From assembly GCA_051294375.1 (NCBI GenBank), contig CM119264.1, forward strand, positions 22,965,826-23,029,825: a stretch of 64,000 nucleotides of DNA. Reading direction: 5' to 3'. Below, piece after piece: positions 1-14,984 of the stretch. Made by a program: the position numbers and the translations under genes. Within the stretch, counting starts at the first letter, position 1. The number at the start of each line of letters is the position of its first letter. Below the pieces are notes generated by a model, which was not told where the DNA came from, ran no database searches, and saw only the letters and a program-made list of their open reading frames with translations. This DNA comes from Paraspadella gotoi (lineage: Eukaryota; Chaetognatha).

Positions 1-281
1 AAAGACAAGTGGATATTTTCAGTCATAAGAGAGAAACAAAAAGGGTTATTTCTTCCTAAGAACTTTTTCGTTCTCAGACTAAGAGCCGAATCAATTAAGT
101 CATTCATTTAATTTCCTAATGAACTTCGATGCCCCTTTTTTCGCTCAAGGTCAGCGATAAAAGCTACAATCTTGAGGTCGAAGGTGACAAAAAAGGAAAT
201 AGCAAATGGCGCCATCTTTTTACTTTTAATTTTTGCAAACGTTGCATCAATGTTTCTTACCACTTTTTTAATAGAAATATT

Positions 282-2069
<1,788 letters not shown>

Positions 2070-2122
<53 letters not shown>

Positions 2123-2125
2123 TTG

Positions 2126-2156
<31 letters not shown>

Positions 2157-2704
2157 GCTTTCTTTTTCGTTCTCTTTTTTTAATGGATAGTTAAAAACAA
2201 ATAGGAACGACGATCCTCGATTTCTTTTTGTTCTTTTGAATCGCAGTCTTTTAAATATTTATACAAATTAAAATAAAGAAAAAAAAGAACTGACAGAATA
2301 CGCGCGGCGAAAAATTCCATTTTAAAATGTTTTTTTTACGTAACTCGTAAACTTACATTTCACTTTAGACACTCCGATAAATATGTCAATAATTCCATAT
2401 CTGGGATACGTCTGCTTGACATCTCAAATCTCAATACTGATATCATGATATCGGTGTCGGTAAAAAACAGTGGGCCTCGCTCTTTTTTTCCCTCCCTGTA
2501 TTTCTCTCTTTCTTCGCTCTATCTCTCTCGCGCTCACATTTTCACAAGGGATTATTTCTCCTCGTGTGATTTAAGCGGAAAAAACAGAGCGAAAGATTCG
2601 TATCCTTAAATTTATTTTCTTTTCTCTTCTGTTTGTCGATTATAGAGACTATGAGAGAGAGAGAGGGAGAGGAGAGGAGAGAAGAGAGAGAGAGAAAAGA
2701 GAGA

Positions 2705-2753
<49 letters not shown>

Positions 2754-2885
2754 AATGAAACGGAGACAACAGCTGTGGGTGGGCGTGGCATCCGGTTGTG
2801 GGCGAAGTCGTGGCAACGGGGCAAAAAGGTTGAAGTCGGAGGTTTTGAGATATGAGCCTTAAAATCTCTCTCTGTTTTGAGGAGC

Positions 2886-2920
<35 letters not shown>

Positions 2921-2948
2921 AGAAGAGAGAGAGAGAGAGAGAGAGAAA

Positions 2949-2986
<38 letters not shown>

Positions 2987-3133
2987 AATCTCTCTCTGTT
3001 TGGAGAACCGGCGGGGAGAGACGCGTCGTTTAAACGAAATCCCTTTGGCAGGAGAAAGAGGGAGAGCAACAGCGAGAGGAGAGAGATTGTGTGTGTGAGA
3101 GAGCAGAAAGAGAGCAGAGAAGAGAGGAGAGAG

Positions 3134-3165
<32 letters not shown>

Positions 3166-3170
3166 TGAGA

Positions 3171-3201
<31 letters not shown>

Positions 3202-3205
3202 AAAT
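2070..3205. repeat. CT/GA-rich microsatellite cluster
   Basis: (CT)n at 2070-2155, then on the same strand interrupted (GA)n at 2650-2750 and 2888-3205. Between them is AT-rich filler. Long frames here are only Leu-Ser or Arg-Glu runs. Confidence 0.9.
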
Positions 3206-3836
3206 GAGAGATAACTAATTTTATATGCTAAAAAATAAAAAAATATTTTGCTTGTAGCATTGTAAATTAGCCAAAAGTTTTAAGCAAAACAAACAATTTA
3301 AGCAAAGGAGACAGCCACGAAAAAATCTACGTATATGTCATTTGAAACTAATGCGTAAATAAAATTGCAAAAGCAACATAAAGAGAAAAATAAAAACTGT
3401 AGAAAACAAACTAGAATACAAAAGAAACAAATAAAAGAATCTTGAAGAAGAATCGAAGCATCCAAACATCAACAACAAATAAACTAATCAAAACATCCTG
3501 AAAAAAAGACAACTAGAGATATAAAGGGAAAGAAGGAAACAACCGAAAACATCTCGGGAAAGAAGAAAAACAACCTTAAACACCCTTGGATTGGAAAGAA
3601 ACATCTGAAAACATCCTCGATATAAATAGAAACGTCCTCTTCGGAAAGAAGAGGAAACATTCTGGGGAAAAAACCTCAACAACGAAGGAGAGAAAGAGAA
3701 AACATCTGATTACGAGTTTCGGGGAAGAAAACGGCGACGGGCGACGCCGTCTTTTGTTTGGGTCGGAGATAAAAGGAAACGCGCAGTAAATCTGCGGCGC
3801 TGCTCGGAAGATGGCGCTGCTTTATCTCTGCTCGGG

Positions 3837-3896
<60 letters not shown>

Positions 3897-4585
3897 AGAA
3901 CTGAATATTAATCTCGAGAACTGAGCTAATCTTCTGAGGAAAGGACGGAATATTAATCGCTGAAACAAAACTAATCGTTACAATAAACAGAATACTAATC
4001 TCGCTAACGAAGCTAATCAAGCGGAGAAAAACCCCGAGATACTAATCTTAAGACAAATGTCTTGTCAGTTGAGGCAACGACCGCATATAAATTTTGCACA
4101 CGAGGTAATTTACAAGAAAGAAAATGTCTTTAGTCGCAGCTTAAGCTAAAAATTTATTTGTTCAAAGCTATATGACTAAATGTGACAAAAGCATAAATCA
4201 ACTTGTAGTCGAAGAATGTAAATCCGCCCTGATAAGGCGAGGCGATAAAGCTTTAGGTGTATTTCTGACGACGCGAAAAGAGCGAGCAAATCCCGTGACC
4301 TTTCTGTGAATCTCTCACTTCACGCAAAGAGAGGGTAAAGCTAGAGTTTTTTTAAGTTTCTTACTTAACACTAAATTCGAGCAAGGACAGAGTTCTTTTA
4401 TAAAATTCACACTTCACGCAAAGAGCGCGCAAGGCCAACGCTTTTTGTGAATCTCTCATTTTTAGCAGAAGCCTTTGGGCGTAAAAGATGCACTCAGGCT
4501 GAAGCTGACAGTCAGACGAGGAAACGGAGGAAAAAAGCGGTTGAACCTTGAAGCTGAGAAATCCTTCTTTCTTTCTTTCTATCTT

Positions 4586-4636
<51 letters not shown>

Positions 4637-6640
4637 CTCCTCTGAACTCCATCTCTCTCCCTCTCTCTCTCTTCGCTTTGCAAAATATGAAAATCTTCGT
4701 CCTCGAACGGAATCGAAGGGAGAGTGATTCGAGTCCCTGAGGGAAGGACAAAAATTATTATTTTTTCGTTGGATATTTAATGTATTAGAAACAAGAACAT
4801 TTCAATACGCTTTCATTTCGATAACATCATTTCATGTTTGTAAGAGTTACATCTATATTCTTTCTTGACTGTAATCTTTTTTACCTCATGAAAAAATAAA
4901 TAAGAACATTTTAAATTTTATACGTAGAGGCAAAGTTTTTATTTAATTCAACGAGATTTTTATTTCGTTATTGAATTAAATAAAAACTTTGCCTCTATTA
5001 ACAACCACAAATTATATACGTATAATATTATATAACTTATAAAATTCATTTTTCAACATGATTAATTCAAGGTTTCATTTTATTTATTTGTTGCTATTTA
5101 AGAATCAAAGACAGTTTTAAACCTAAGATGTTATTAAAATAGCATAGCTCAACTCAGATGAGTCTCGATTCTTGAATTCTGAGACTCGTGGGGATATGGG
5201 GGTGAGCGGGGGAAGAGGGGGGGTAGTGGGGTGTTAGGAGTAAACAATCCAAAAAATTCTTTCCCATTTTTTTTTCGTGTCCACGCCTTTTCTCTGATTT
5301 CAACCGCAAAGTTATTTCCCCTTATTTTCCTTTTTTTTATTTTCTTTCCTCCTTCGTTCTCCTCAATCATCCTGATTCTTTTTTCCTCATTTCTTTCCTT
5401 TCCTCCGTTTTTTTTCTCAATCTCAATCTTCTCTCATCTTCCCTAATCTCGCGTCTTCACTCCGACCTTTCCTTTCCTCCCCTGTTCTCTCGTCTCTATC
5501 CCAATCTCCGTCCAATCTTTGTTTTTTGTCTTCGTTAAATCGACTTCGATTTCCGCCAAAACAGTTTCGCGATTTCGTTTGAAAAAAAAAGATGCGAAAA
5601 ACAAAAAACAAACCAAAAAAAAAATATGAAGAGAAAACAGAAAAGTTCCCCAAACAACGTTCGATGCGTAATTTAAAAAGAACTTAGCAAACGTTTTATA
5701 ATATTTTTTTAACATTCGCACAAACAGAAACTTATGAGTTTTAATTTGCATCCTGCAGCTGTCCACGAGCCGATATGGTCAATGAAATATCGCATTGAAG
5801 GTCACGAGTTTTTTCCAATATTTTTGCCAAATGCCGCGAACCAACATTTCCCACATTTCTTATTCTTTCTTCTTGCTTCTACATTCTCTATTTTCTTTCA
5901 TCCCTCTTTAATTTTTCATCTTCTCTTTAATATTTTCTCAATCTTTCAAACTCTTGTATTTCTTTCTTATTTTTTCCTTTTTCTTTTTTCTTTTCCCTTG
6001 TTCCTTTTTTCCTTCCCCATATTTTCCTTGAATTATTCCACTTCTTCGTCTCCCGAATTCCATTTTTATTCCAAAAGTGATTTTCGCCGCAGGATTTTGC
6101 TTCGACGCCGTCGTAGTCGTTGACGGCGCCACGGTCGGCAGTTATGGCGCCGGAGACGGCAGTTATGGCGCTGCAGACGGCAGATATATAGCGCCGCTAA
6201 AAGACGATGATGTCACCGCAGTTTTCGACGAAAGAGGCAACGATGGCGTCGGATGGCACCGAGAATTTATCTTTTTCGGCTCCATTGATAAATCCTGATT
6301 TTTTTTTCTGGTTCCGATTTGAGAAAAGGAAAATCGCAACGGGAGTCGTCGCCTTTTTGGTCGTCGTCGTCGTCGTCGTCGTCGTCGCTGTCGCCGTCTC
6401 AAAGATGATAAGTTAAATGTTTTAAACAGAGATTGAGTTCAATCCTCATCGTCAGATCACTTATGTTGCTTCGTAGAAAGGTACTAACTGCTTATTGTTA
6501 AAATAACTGATAAGAATTAAACGAGCGGTTGAATCATTGACTCGACTAAGGCAATTTCATTTTTTTCCCCCGTTTAATTTCATTGACAATAAATAAATTA
6601 AACAGACTCGATTTTAAAATTAGGGATATCATCAATATTT
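3206..6640. other. Intergenic, repeats only
   Basis: Holds (CT)n at 3838-3897, (CTTT)n at 4562-4645, the hairpin at 4926-4996, long pyrimidine-rich stretches at 5240-5520 and 5850-6060, and a (GTC)n run at 6357-6395. No gene supported. Confidence 0.7.
4926..4996. repeat. Perfect 26-bp hairpin
   Basis: 4926-4951 and 4971-4996 are exact reverse complements, with a 19-base loop. AT-rich arms begin AGAGGCAAAG. No gene nearby. Confidence 0.85.
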
Positions 6641-6648
6641 ACATAATT

Positions 6649-6654
6649 TTTATT
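6649..6654 (-). promoter_or_regulatory. Polyadenylation signal of the P450 gene
   Basis: On the minus strand this reads AATAAA, 46 bases past the stop codon of the P450 gene and inside an A/T-rich stretch. Position and sequence fit a canonical polyA signal. Confidence 0.55.
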
Positions 6655-6699
6655 TTCATGAACAATTAAATGTACAAAAATCTAACTCTCGTATTCATC

Positions 6700-9077
6700 T
6701 CATCTCACGGCCCTGGCCGTCACAAGATAATGCCCAGGCACACGAACGCCCGGCTTTCGTCCTTCCATTTCGGGAAGCCGGGAACCCTCGGCCATCTGCA
6801 AGCGTACCCGTTGCAACAGCCTGATCAGAAAGACGAAGAGTTCGAGGCGAGCGAGTTTCTCTCCCAGACAGCGACGAGCACCGAAGCTGAAGGGAATCAG
6901 ATTTTCGTTCTTCTGATATTTTCCGTCCGAGTCGAGAAATCGTTCGGGGCGGAACTGAGTCGGGTCCGGCCAAAGATCCGGGTCGTGGTGTATTCCCCAC
7001 AGATTGACCAGGATCACCTGGGAAAAGGAAAAAAAAGATATGTGGTAAATAAATCAATTTAATAACAAACTTGATTTTAGATCGCCTTTTTTCACCTCAT
7101 CGTTGGGCACGTCGTAGCCTGCCAGTTTGGCGACGGGCACTATGGGCCTGTGATGCGAGGTGTGATCCAAAACGGTCGATCTCCGCAACACCTCGTCCGT
7201 GAAGGCCTGGAGATAGTGGAAGCGGCCGAGAGCGACAATAGAGGGGGCTGCGTCGGAGCCCAACACCTCCTCGATCTCTCGCACCAGTTTCTCTCGGACG
7301 TCGGGGCGATGAAGAAGCCAGGCGATGGCCCATGTGAGGGCGGAGGAAGTCGTGTCGGTTCCCGCTAGGAACAGATCTTAAAGAAAATCGGAGATGTATT
7401 ACAAGATTCGAATCAGAAATTGTCGTCATTAAATCTCATGGATCACAGATTCAGGCCGGTTACTTATTAAGTCGTTCATTCACCTTGAATGGCCTGGTGG
7501 ACGTTTTCGTCCGACAAGTGTTCCGCGTTCGGCAGCCTCTCTCGCTCGGCGATGAGGGCGTCGACGAAGTCACGTGGTTCGTCGGGGTTGAGCGATGCCC
7601 GATGCTCTTTTATTGATTCGCGGATGAAATTTCTTACGAAAGATTTCGCTTCGATCGCCGCCTTTAATTTCCTTGTTGGGAACAATTTCATAAGGAAGGG
7701 AAAGGCGTTGTAGATCGGATGCATGACCAGGTAGATGAAGCCTTCCAAGTAGGCCTTCAGGCGATCGTGGATGGGCGAGGGTTGGCCGATCTCCGTGCGA
7801 ATGTTGAAGACTGGATGATTTGAAAAATAAAAGGCTTTCGAATTTTGACCGACTTAAAACCAATGATCGACCGACCGACCGATTCCTCACCGACGTTCGA
7901 GATGACGTTTGAGACGGCAATGCGGATCATGACGGCGGGATCGAAGGCGTCGCCGCGGGTGTTGAGCATCTCCTCAACCAGCGCGTCCGCCTCTGCCAAG
8001 ACTTTGTCCTGCATCTGCACTCGACCGAATCCCATCGAGGACAAAGTGGTTAAAGTGAATCGGTGAAGTTCTTTCCACGAGGGATTCCATGATTGGTTGA
8101 TGATCCCTTTCATTTGGGGGTTGAGGCTCAGCTGGCCTTGATGGTCGGGGATTAAGTAATAGTTGGTGATAAACCTCGTGGGGGAGGTTTTCAAAAAATT
8201 TGAAGGTTTGAATGAAAATATTCAAAGATGGTTTAGGTACAATTGAAGACGTGAAAAAGAGTAACGGGAAAAATACGATTGTACTTATTGAACTTACCAT
8301 TACAAACTTACCCGCGTTTTTCCGCGTCTCACGTCCAGCGAAATCCCGATCGGCCAACATTTCCTTGGCTATTTTTATATCGTTGATGATGATGAAGAGG
8401 GACTTTAACGTAAAAATTAATAATTAATAGTTAATAATTAATAATTAATAATAGTAAAAATTAATTAAATTTCTCTCGATATTCTATATTTTTATATCAT
8501 AAAAATGTGTAATTGGCAAGTGACCGTTTTCAAATTAGATACTACAATTATATTTTAAATGAAACCTAAAATTATTTTTAAAATCTGAATAACAAAGTTT
8601 GATTTTATTTTTGCAACGAATTATATTGTTACAAGAGCAGACATGAAGGCTCGTACTGTGAGCCGAAACATGTCTGCTCTTGTAACAATAAAATTCGTTG
8701 AAAAAAAAAATAAAATCAAACTTTGTTAATCTCTCAAACAACGAAAAAAGAAAGGATAATTCCCATAAAATCTGAATAATAACTGGAGGTTTTTTTAACA
8801 ATTCATAGTAATAATTACTGATTGACTTTCCCTTAAAGCGGAAGAGGCGGAAGTTAAAAACGGGTCCGAAATCCTTTCGCCAAGAAAATAGAGTTTTGGT
8901 CAACTGGTCGAGCGGAATGCGCGAGTTTCCCCAGAGCCAATGGCCGGGCGGCCCGGAGGGAACCGTGCATCTCGCTCGGGCGTTGAAGACGCGATTGGGG
9001 ACGATGGAAACGACGACGGCGACGACCGCGGAGACGACGACGGCGAAAGCGATTGGGGTCGTGATTGAATCGAACAT
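6700..9077 (-). CDS. Cytochrome P450, CYP2-clan type, six exons
   Basis: Heme-thiolate monooxygenase, expected in the ER membrane and reduced by P450 reductase; the substrate cannot be told. Exons in transcript order: 9077-8832, 8402-8312, 8106-7891, 7810-7484, 7376-7096, 7017-6700. Joined they give 492 residues, normal for the family. Visible marks: N-terminal hydrophobic anchor followed by PSGPPG; helix-I AGTDTTS; K-helix EVLR; FRPERF; heme loop FSFGARRCLG with the cysteine ligand. The C-helix reads WKELHR, so the Arg of the usual WxxxR heme-propionate motif is His, with an Arg next to it. Introns 2-5 have canonical GT-AG ends with matching phases (1,1,1,0). Intron 1 joins in frame only with a GG donor (AAG|GGAAAG, 8831-8830); the available GT at 8826-8825 gives the wrong phase. 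The start is the first ATG before the anchor. CYP2-clan membership comes from the C-helix and I-helix context; I do not assign a family number. Confidence 0.92.
8579..8779. repeat. Long hairpin inside P450 intron 1, between 14-bp direct repeats
   Basis: Arms 8591-8645 and 8669-8727 are near-perfect reverse complements (about 55 bp, differing mainly by small A/T indels). The loop contains a further GGCTC/GAGCC pairing. The hairpin sits within a copied 14-mer (TAAAATCTGAATAA at 8579-8592 and 8766-8779). The layout resembles a foldback/MITE insertion with a target-site duplication; an RNA hairpin precursor is the alternative. No coding potential. Confidence 0.7.
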
Positions 9078-10470
9078 TGTTCGTTGTTTTTATACAAAAA
9101 AGTTAGTTTTTCTTTTCCTTTTCTATTACAAAAAAGTTGAAATGTGTAAACGAAAAAAATAATGTTTAAGTCTCTCCTCTTCCATTCGTTAAATACAGTT
9201 CGCTAAATAAATTTATAAAGTGAAGTAAAATTTAAAAAAAAATGTCTGTTTGAACAATTCCTTTAGGATCTTGAAGGGTTTTTTTTTACTGAGATAAACA
9301 TCGGGAGCAGACGAACTGGGTTGGCTCCAAAAGGAAAAATCTTCGAACTAAAACCAAATCAATTTTGATCTCATTAAAGATGAAAAACTCGAAGCAAAAT
9401 TCGATTTCAAAAATACGTTTTAAGCTGAACAGGTTTGTCCGCTTTTGTCAATGTCAGTTAGAACTTGGGCTTGGATTAGGTTAATAATACATTTATAATG
9501 TAATAAATTAAAAAAGATAATTATTTTAGTTAACTATTCATATATACCCAACAATAAAAAAGTGCTCTTCGACATCGATTTAAACGAAACAACATCATTC
9601 TTTTAAAGATTATTTAAAAGATTTAAAAAATTATAATAGATTTAAAGATTATATAAAAGCAAAGATAATCTGAATCTCTTTCCATCGATGAAAAACAACA
9701 CACTTGCGTTGGCGTGAGGTCGCAGTTATTACGGTTATAACGGGTATAACCAAAACAGTGAATAATTTAGGGTCGGTTTAATAATTTATCAATTATGATA
9801 AAATTACGGTAAAATTATGCAAGAAAATTTGAATTTTTATAAAGAAGTTTAGAGCTTGACAACAACACGGGTGATTTAAATAAAAGAAAAAAACGAAACT
9901 AAAAAAAAAATAAGGGGAAAAATGAAAAATGAAGAGAGAAAAAGAAAAAGAAAAAAAAAGGGATAAAGGGATAACAGGAAAGAATCGCAATTGGGAAAAG
10001 TGAGACGCGATTTAGTTTCGACACAAGAAGCATTTTTAGCCACGCAATTTTTTCCTTCTTTTCTTTTCAAACTTTTCTCATCTTTCTTTCTCTAACCTTT
10101 CTTTCTCTAACCTTTCTTTCTCTAACCTTTCTAACTCCGGACGTACTATTTTCGTTTCTCCGTTTTCTGCTCCTTGAATTCCATTTTTCTCCGCCTCTCT
10201 TTTCACTTTCCCTATCTTATCAACTGAGATTTTTTTGTCGCGTATTTTTTAATATTAACTTTTTTGGTTTATCGTTTTAATTTTTTACTCCCACTGGCCT
10301 CCATGTTAGAGGCAGAGAACAAAAGAGACAGAGAGATGAAGGGCCAGAGCGAGAGAAAGAGAGAGAGAGTTTGAGTTGAACCAGTTGACGATTCTTAATC
10401 GCTAAGCAAATTAAAATTCAAGCGCTCTATCCATATACTTTCTCTCTCTCTCTCTCTCTCTCTCCTCGGT

Positions 10471-10508
<38 letters not shown>

Positions 10509-11038
10509 CACTCTCTCTCTCTCCTCTTGCTTCGCTTGCACATTTCTCTCAACGTCACAACCGCATTTTGGTGGAGGGAGGTCCATATGCCCACCGGTTT
10601 GAGCCAAAGGCGGCATCGGATTTGCATGAGGAAAATAAAGAAAAAATATAAAAGAGAGAAGAGAGAAGAGAGAGAGAGAGAGAGAGAGAATGAGTTTTGA
10701 AAGATTTTACTATGTTGTCAAAGAATTCATGGACAAAGGGATTATCTTTTATCCTTTTTGAAAAATTGTAATTTAATCTGATCCATACAATACAAATTTC
10801 TCTACTCTAGTCTCTCTCTCTCGCTCTTAGTCTCTCAAACTCTCTCACCCTCTTACTGACACACGTCAAATCTTTCCGATAGAGAAATATGATAATAAAA
10901 AAGCGCCGATTGGAGGGAGAGAAAGAAAGAGAGAGACTTTTGTTGAGTTACGAGGAGCCGAGGAAAGGAGGTGAAAGAATGAGACGAGATGAAGACAGAG
11001 CGAGGAGGAGGAGACGAGAGAGAGAGACGGAGATGAGA

Positions 11039-11087
<49 letters not shown>

Positions 11088-11231
11088 ACTTGCGCATTTA
11101 AATATTCATCAAATTCTATATGAGGACTAATAGGAAAAGACTAATTAATACTTGTAGGTATGTCATATGAGAGTAATAATTTTTGACAAATTAACGAACT
11201 TATTTGTGTGAGAAGGTGTTACGTGGGCGAG
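9078..11231. other. Intergenic upstream of the P450 gene
   Basis: AT-rich. Contains a 15-bp tandem (TTTCTTTCTCTAACC, about three units, 10083-10134), (CT)n at 10438-10525 and (GA)n at 10652-10690 and 11038-11083. The P450 promoter should lie near 9078-9300, but no clear TATA or initiator element stands out. Confidence 0.6.
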
Positions 11232-11256
11232 NNNNNNNNNNNNNNNNNNNNNNNNN

Positions 11257-11722
11257 ACTTTTAGCCCGCATAAAGCAAGCAGTTTGAATTGAAATGCCGA
11301 CCTCTCTTAAACCACTGGTCAGCATTCCAGTACAAAAGACCAACAGTTAAACCTTGAACCAGCACTGACAAAGCAAAGTCATTAATACAAAATTTAAAAA
11401 TTATTTTAAAAAAATTCGATAATTTTTATTGTTAAAATTCTTCTTTCAGACCGACTGGGGTTTTGGCGTTTTTTGAAAACTATTTAAAATATTATTTAAT
11501 ACATTTCTTTAATAAAAATTATTACCAATTACCCTTCAACCATTAAAACCTTCTAATCGCTAATATCCGGTCGGTAAAAGTAAAATAATGCATTTGTATT
11601 TTTTTTTTAAACAGTTATATCTATGCTTTTATATACTTTTCCCTATTGACCATTCGACTGATTTTTTCATGAAGAAATGATAAATTTTCTCCCGAAATTC
11701 CGAGAGTAAGACTCGCCGAAAG
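11257..11722. repeat. Inverted duplication A, left copy
   Basis: Reverse-complement match to 16838-17288, including GCCCGCATAAAGCAAGCAGT, GGGGTTTTGGCGTTTTTTGA and AAATTTTCTCCCGAAATTC. Differences are largely one-base gaps. It starts directly after the gap at 11232-11256. Confidence 0.85.
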
Positions 11723-14700
11723 ACGGAGCGTCAAAGGACGAGACAGAGTCGAGAAAGAGAAGGAAGAGAATCCTCTTCCTTCGCGGCAAAGACGAGCGAA
11801 TCATGCGAGCGGAACTTACTCCCCGCCGGAGGAAAGTCCCGCGGCTGAAGTTCCGCGCTGGACCATATCGTCGTCGAGGATAGTGGAGGGAAAGTCTTTT
11901 TACCATATGGCCCTGCGGAGGAGAGAGAGAGAGAGAAGAGCAAGAGAGAGAACGAGATCGAGAGAGGAGAGAGAGAAAGCGAATTAAGGAGGCTAAGTAA
12001 TTAGCGACCCGCCCGTGGATATCGGAGAACAAATAAAAAGGAAAGTAAGTTATTTCTCGTCCTTTTCCTTCCAACATGAATCGATTCTATTGGTCGAGCG
12101 AAGCGAAAAGCGTCTTGGAGATGTGCTTGGCAACTTATTAAGGTAGGCGTGGCTGTTTTTGAAGATGAGCGTGGCAGCTCAAGTGGTAGCCGAAACAGCT
12201 TTTGTCGGAAAGTCAATCACAATTGGACACAACAACAATAACCATGAAAACAAAACTTTAGCTCATTTTTCGGCAACTATACTATTTCTACATCATAAGT
12301 AATGAAATGCTAATATCAATGATAATGACAACGTCACTGAGGGCGAGAAGCACGATTTTTCCGGCGATGGCTTCAGGGGCGGAAACAATAAGAAGCGCAA
12401 TAACAATAACCAAGTGTCAAAGTGGGCGAGAGAAAGAACGTGGGGCGATTCGAGGAAACGACTTCAGTCGGCGTCGCTTCAAATCAACGGACTTAGTATT
12501 CCTCTGCTGTTGAAGCAGCGGGAATCGCAGCAGCGGCGGCAACAGAGAAAACAGCAGCATGAACAGCAGCAATGGTGAAACGTTGACAAAATGAAAAGAC
12601 GAATTCTTCATTGACGACGACGTTAACGTCAGCGACACTGAGGTTAACGACGACGATGACGAGGATGGGGACAACCCTCGACCGCGAAGCGATCACGCCC
12701 CCTTCCGGTCGAGAGGCGTCCTTTTCACTTTAGGTTATCGACGCTCGGAGTCTCCACGATGACGTTGGTTGAGGTCGTTGTTGTTGTTTGTTGCCAGGTT
12801 ATATTTTTTGTCGAAATTTCGCAAACAAAAAACTCGACATTATTCGTAGATTCAACAATCAGCATTGGTGTCTTTTATTTTCCTTCTGTCGACATCTCTT
12901 CCTCTCTCTCTCTCTCTCTCTCTCCTCTCCTTCCCTCTTTTCCTCTTCGCAGAACGGCGTGAGCCACGATTCCTCACGTGACCTTTTTCTCGGACGATGA
13001 AGAATGTTTACCCATTTGACGGGCAGCGGGCGCTAATGGCCTCCGCGGCTGCCGCATCCGGGCGTCCGCTCCCGGCGTGAGGTGGAAGGGTGGTCCCCCT
13101 TTTTTTCCGCCTCTTTATTGCGGGAGGCTCGCTCTCCGGGCAGCCAATGTTTTCCACCTCATCGTCATGTCCCCCTCTTCCCTTGCTGGGTTAACATTAG
13201 AAAATTCCGTCCCCCCGGCTTATTACACCTGTTCGTTCTTTCCGCGAGGCAAAAAGGATCTTTTATTACCCAGGAAACAAATTTTGTTGTTAGGTTGTTA
13301 AGTAAGTCGGGGAATCCAGATGGTTTTGGTTTTCATTAGATCGGTTATATAATTACATTCATATGAATAAATGCTTAACTTTCCTGAACGCCGAAACCTT
13401 AACAAGCTAATCTCTCCATCTGTCCATTTATTTCGATCCGTTGTTTCATCAGTTAATCCATCTTCATCTCTCCATCTGTACATCTATTTCGATCCGTTAA
13501 TCGGTTAATATATCTCCATTTATCCATCTGTCCATTTATTTCCATCCGTGCGATATCTCTTCTTCATAAAAATGCCTCCCCCCTCTCTGTCCGTATCCAT
13601 TATCAATTACCAAGGCTTGTTAGCACACTAAAGCACTCCCACACTATTCGTTTTGCTCGACTTCAACACTTTCTTGACGATTCTATCACATCATCCTTTC
13701 ACACTTCTTCTTAGTTTATCACTTAATCACTTATCACTTATCTCCTGTTCAATACCTTCTTTCTCTCTGCATCATTTCACTCCTTCATCTCAATCTCTCA
13801 TCCATCGCCCCTTTCCCTCGGTTCCATCTTTTCTCCATCCACAAGAGATTCTGTTATGTTTTTTAGAGGAGCTCGTTTTCTATTTATACCCGGAGGCAGA
13901 AATCTCTCGGACAAGAGTAAATTTAAACAACTTAATAGCTAAAAATAAATCTTTCTCGATTATAAAATGAAACAAAACTGCGCTAACATATATATACAAA
14001 TACCGGTAGGCAAATTTTTGTTTCAAGTTAATCATAACAATCATGTTCATATTCATTTTACATTCTTTGCTTTTTAAAGCTGAACATTTTATATCTCAAT
14101 ACAACCAATTTTAAAGTGCCTAAGCGTTTGGGCATGAAATATTGAGACAATTCATTTTTATCGTAACATCGGCGAACTTTGTCCTGACCATCCTTCTCCA
14201 TTTTTGTTGGGGTCATCGTTTTATCGACGACTCGACGCGAAACGATAAACGAAATTCGCGTGGGGGACAACAAACGAAGGAGAAAAACAACAACAATACC
14301 AACAACAACAACAACGACATCCAACAAACAAAAGAAATTCGAAGGGACGACTAAATGTCCGTCGATGAATCTTCACAAGAAATTCGGTTCCGTCGGTCCG
14401 TCGGTCCGTCGGTCCGTCGGTCCGTCGGTCTGCTTCTTTTTTCTGTCCGTTTGTCCAAGTCAGAAAAAATAATTTCGAGTAGAATTTGAGGTCACACGCT
14501 TCTTCATCGATTCCAACTCCTCCGACTCCAGCTTTTTCAAACTTTCTCTAAAACAATCTCGAAACGACAACAACAACAACGACGACGACAACAAAAAGCG
14601 GGACTTTTCGCCTCCTACGAGAGGAAAAGAAGAATAGGACGACGTCAAGTGAGATGACATCAGAAAGCCGTTAAAAAAAACGACGACGACGACAACAACA

Positions 14701-14984
14701 ACAACATTTTCACTGATTTGTTCTTTTCGATGTCGTCGTCAGTGCCATCNNNNNNNNNNNNNNNNNNNNNNNNNGTCGTCGTCGTCGTCGTCCGACGTCT
14801 TTATCTCTTCTAATTTCTGTCTTCCCTCATCTCTTTTTTTTTTTTCAGTTTGTCATTTCCACGTTAGTTTCATTCTTTTTTTCTTTCCTTTGTCATTTTT
14901 ACTTCCCTTTATTAAAAAAAAAATTCTAACACTGCGATTATTTTTATTTTCGAGTGAGAGGAGTCCTTTCTCCCAGGTCTCTTC
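11723..14984. other. Intergenic, no gene seen
   Basis: Includes three imperfect copies of a CTCCATCTGTCCATTTATTT unit (13412-13550), an 8-bp CGGTCCGT tandem (14388-14431), CAACAA and GAC repeats and a 25-N gap (14750-14774). No splice-supported exon recognised. Confidence 0.6.

Noticed and set aside
8825-8826. GT donor for P450 exon 1
   Set aside because: The phase is incompatible with the only acceptor before exon 2 (8404-8403).
14388-14431. CRISPR-like short repeats
   Set aside because: An 8-bp tandem with no spacers, in a eukaryotic genome.
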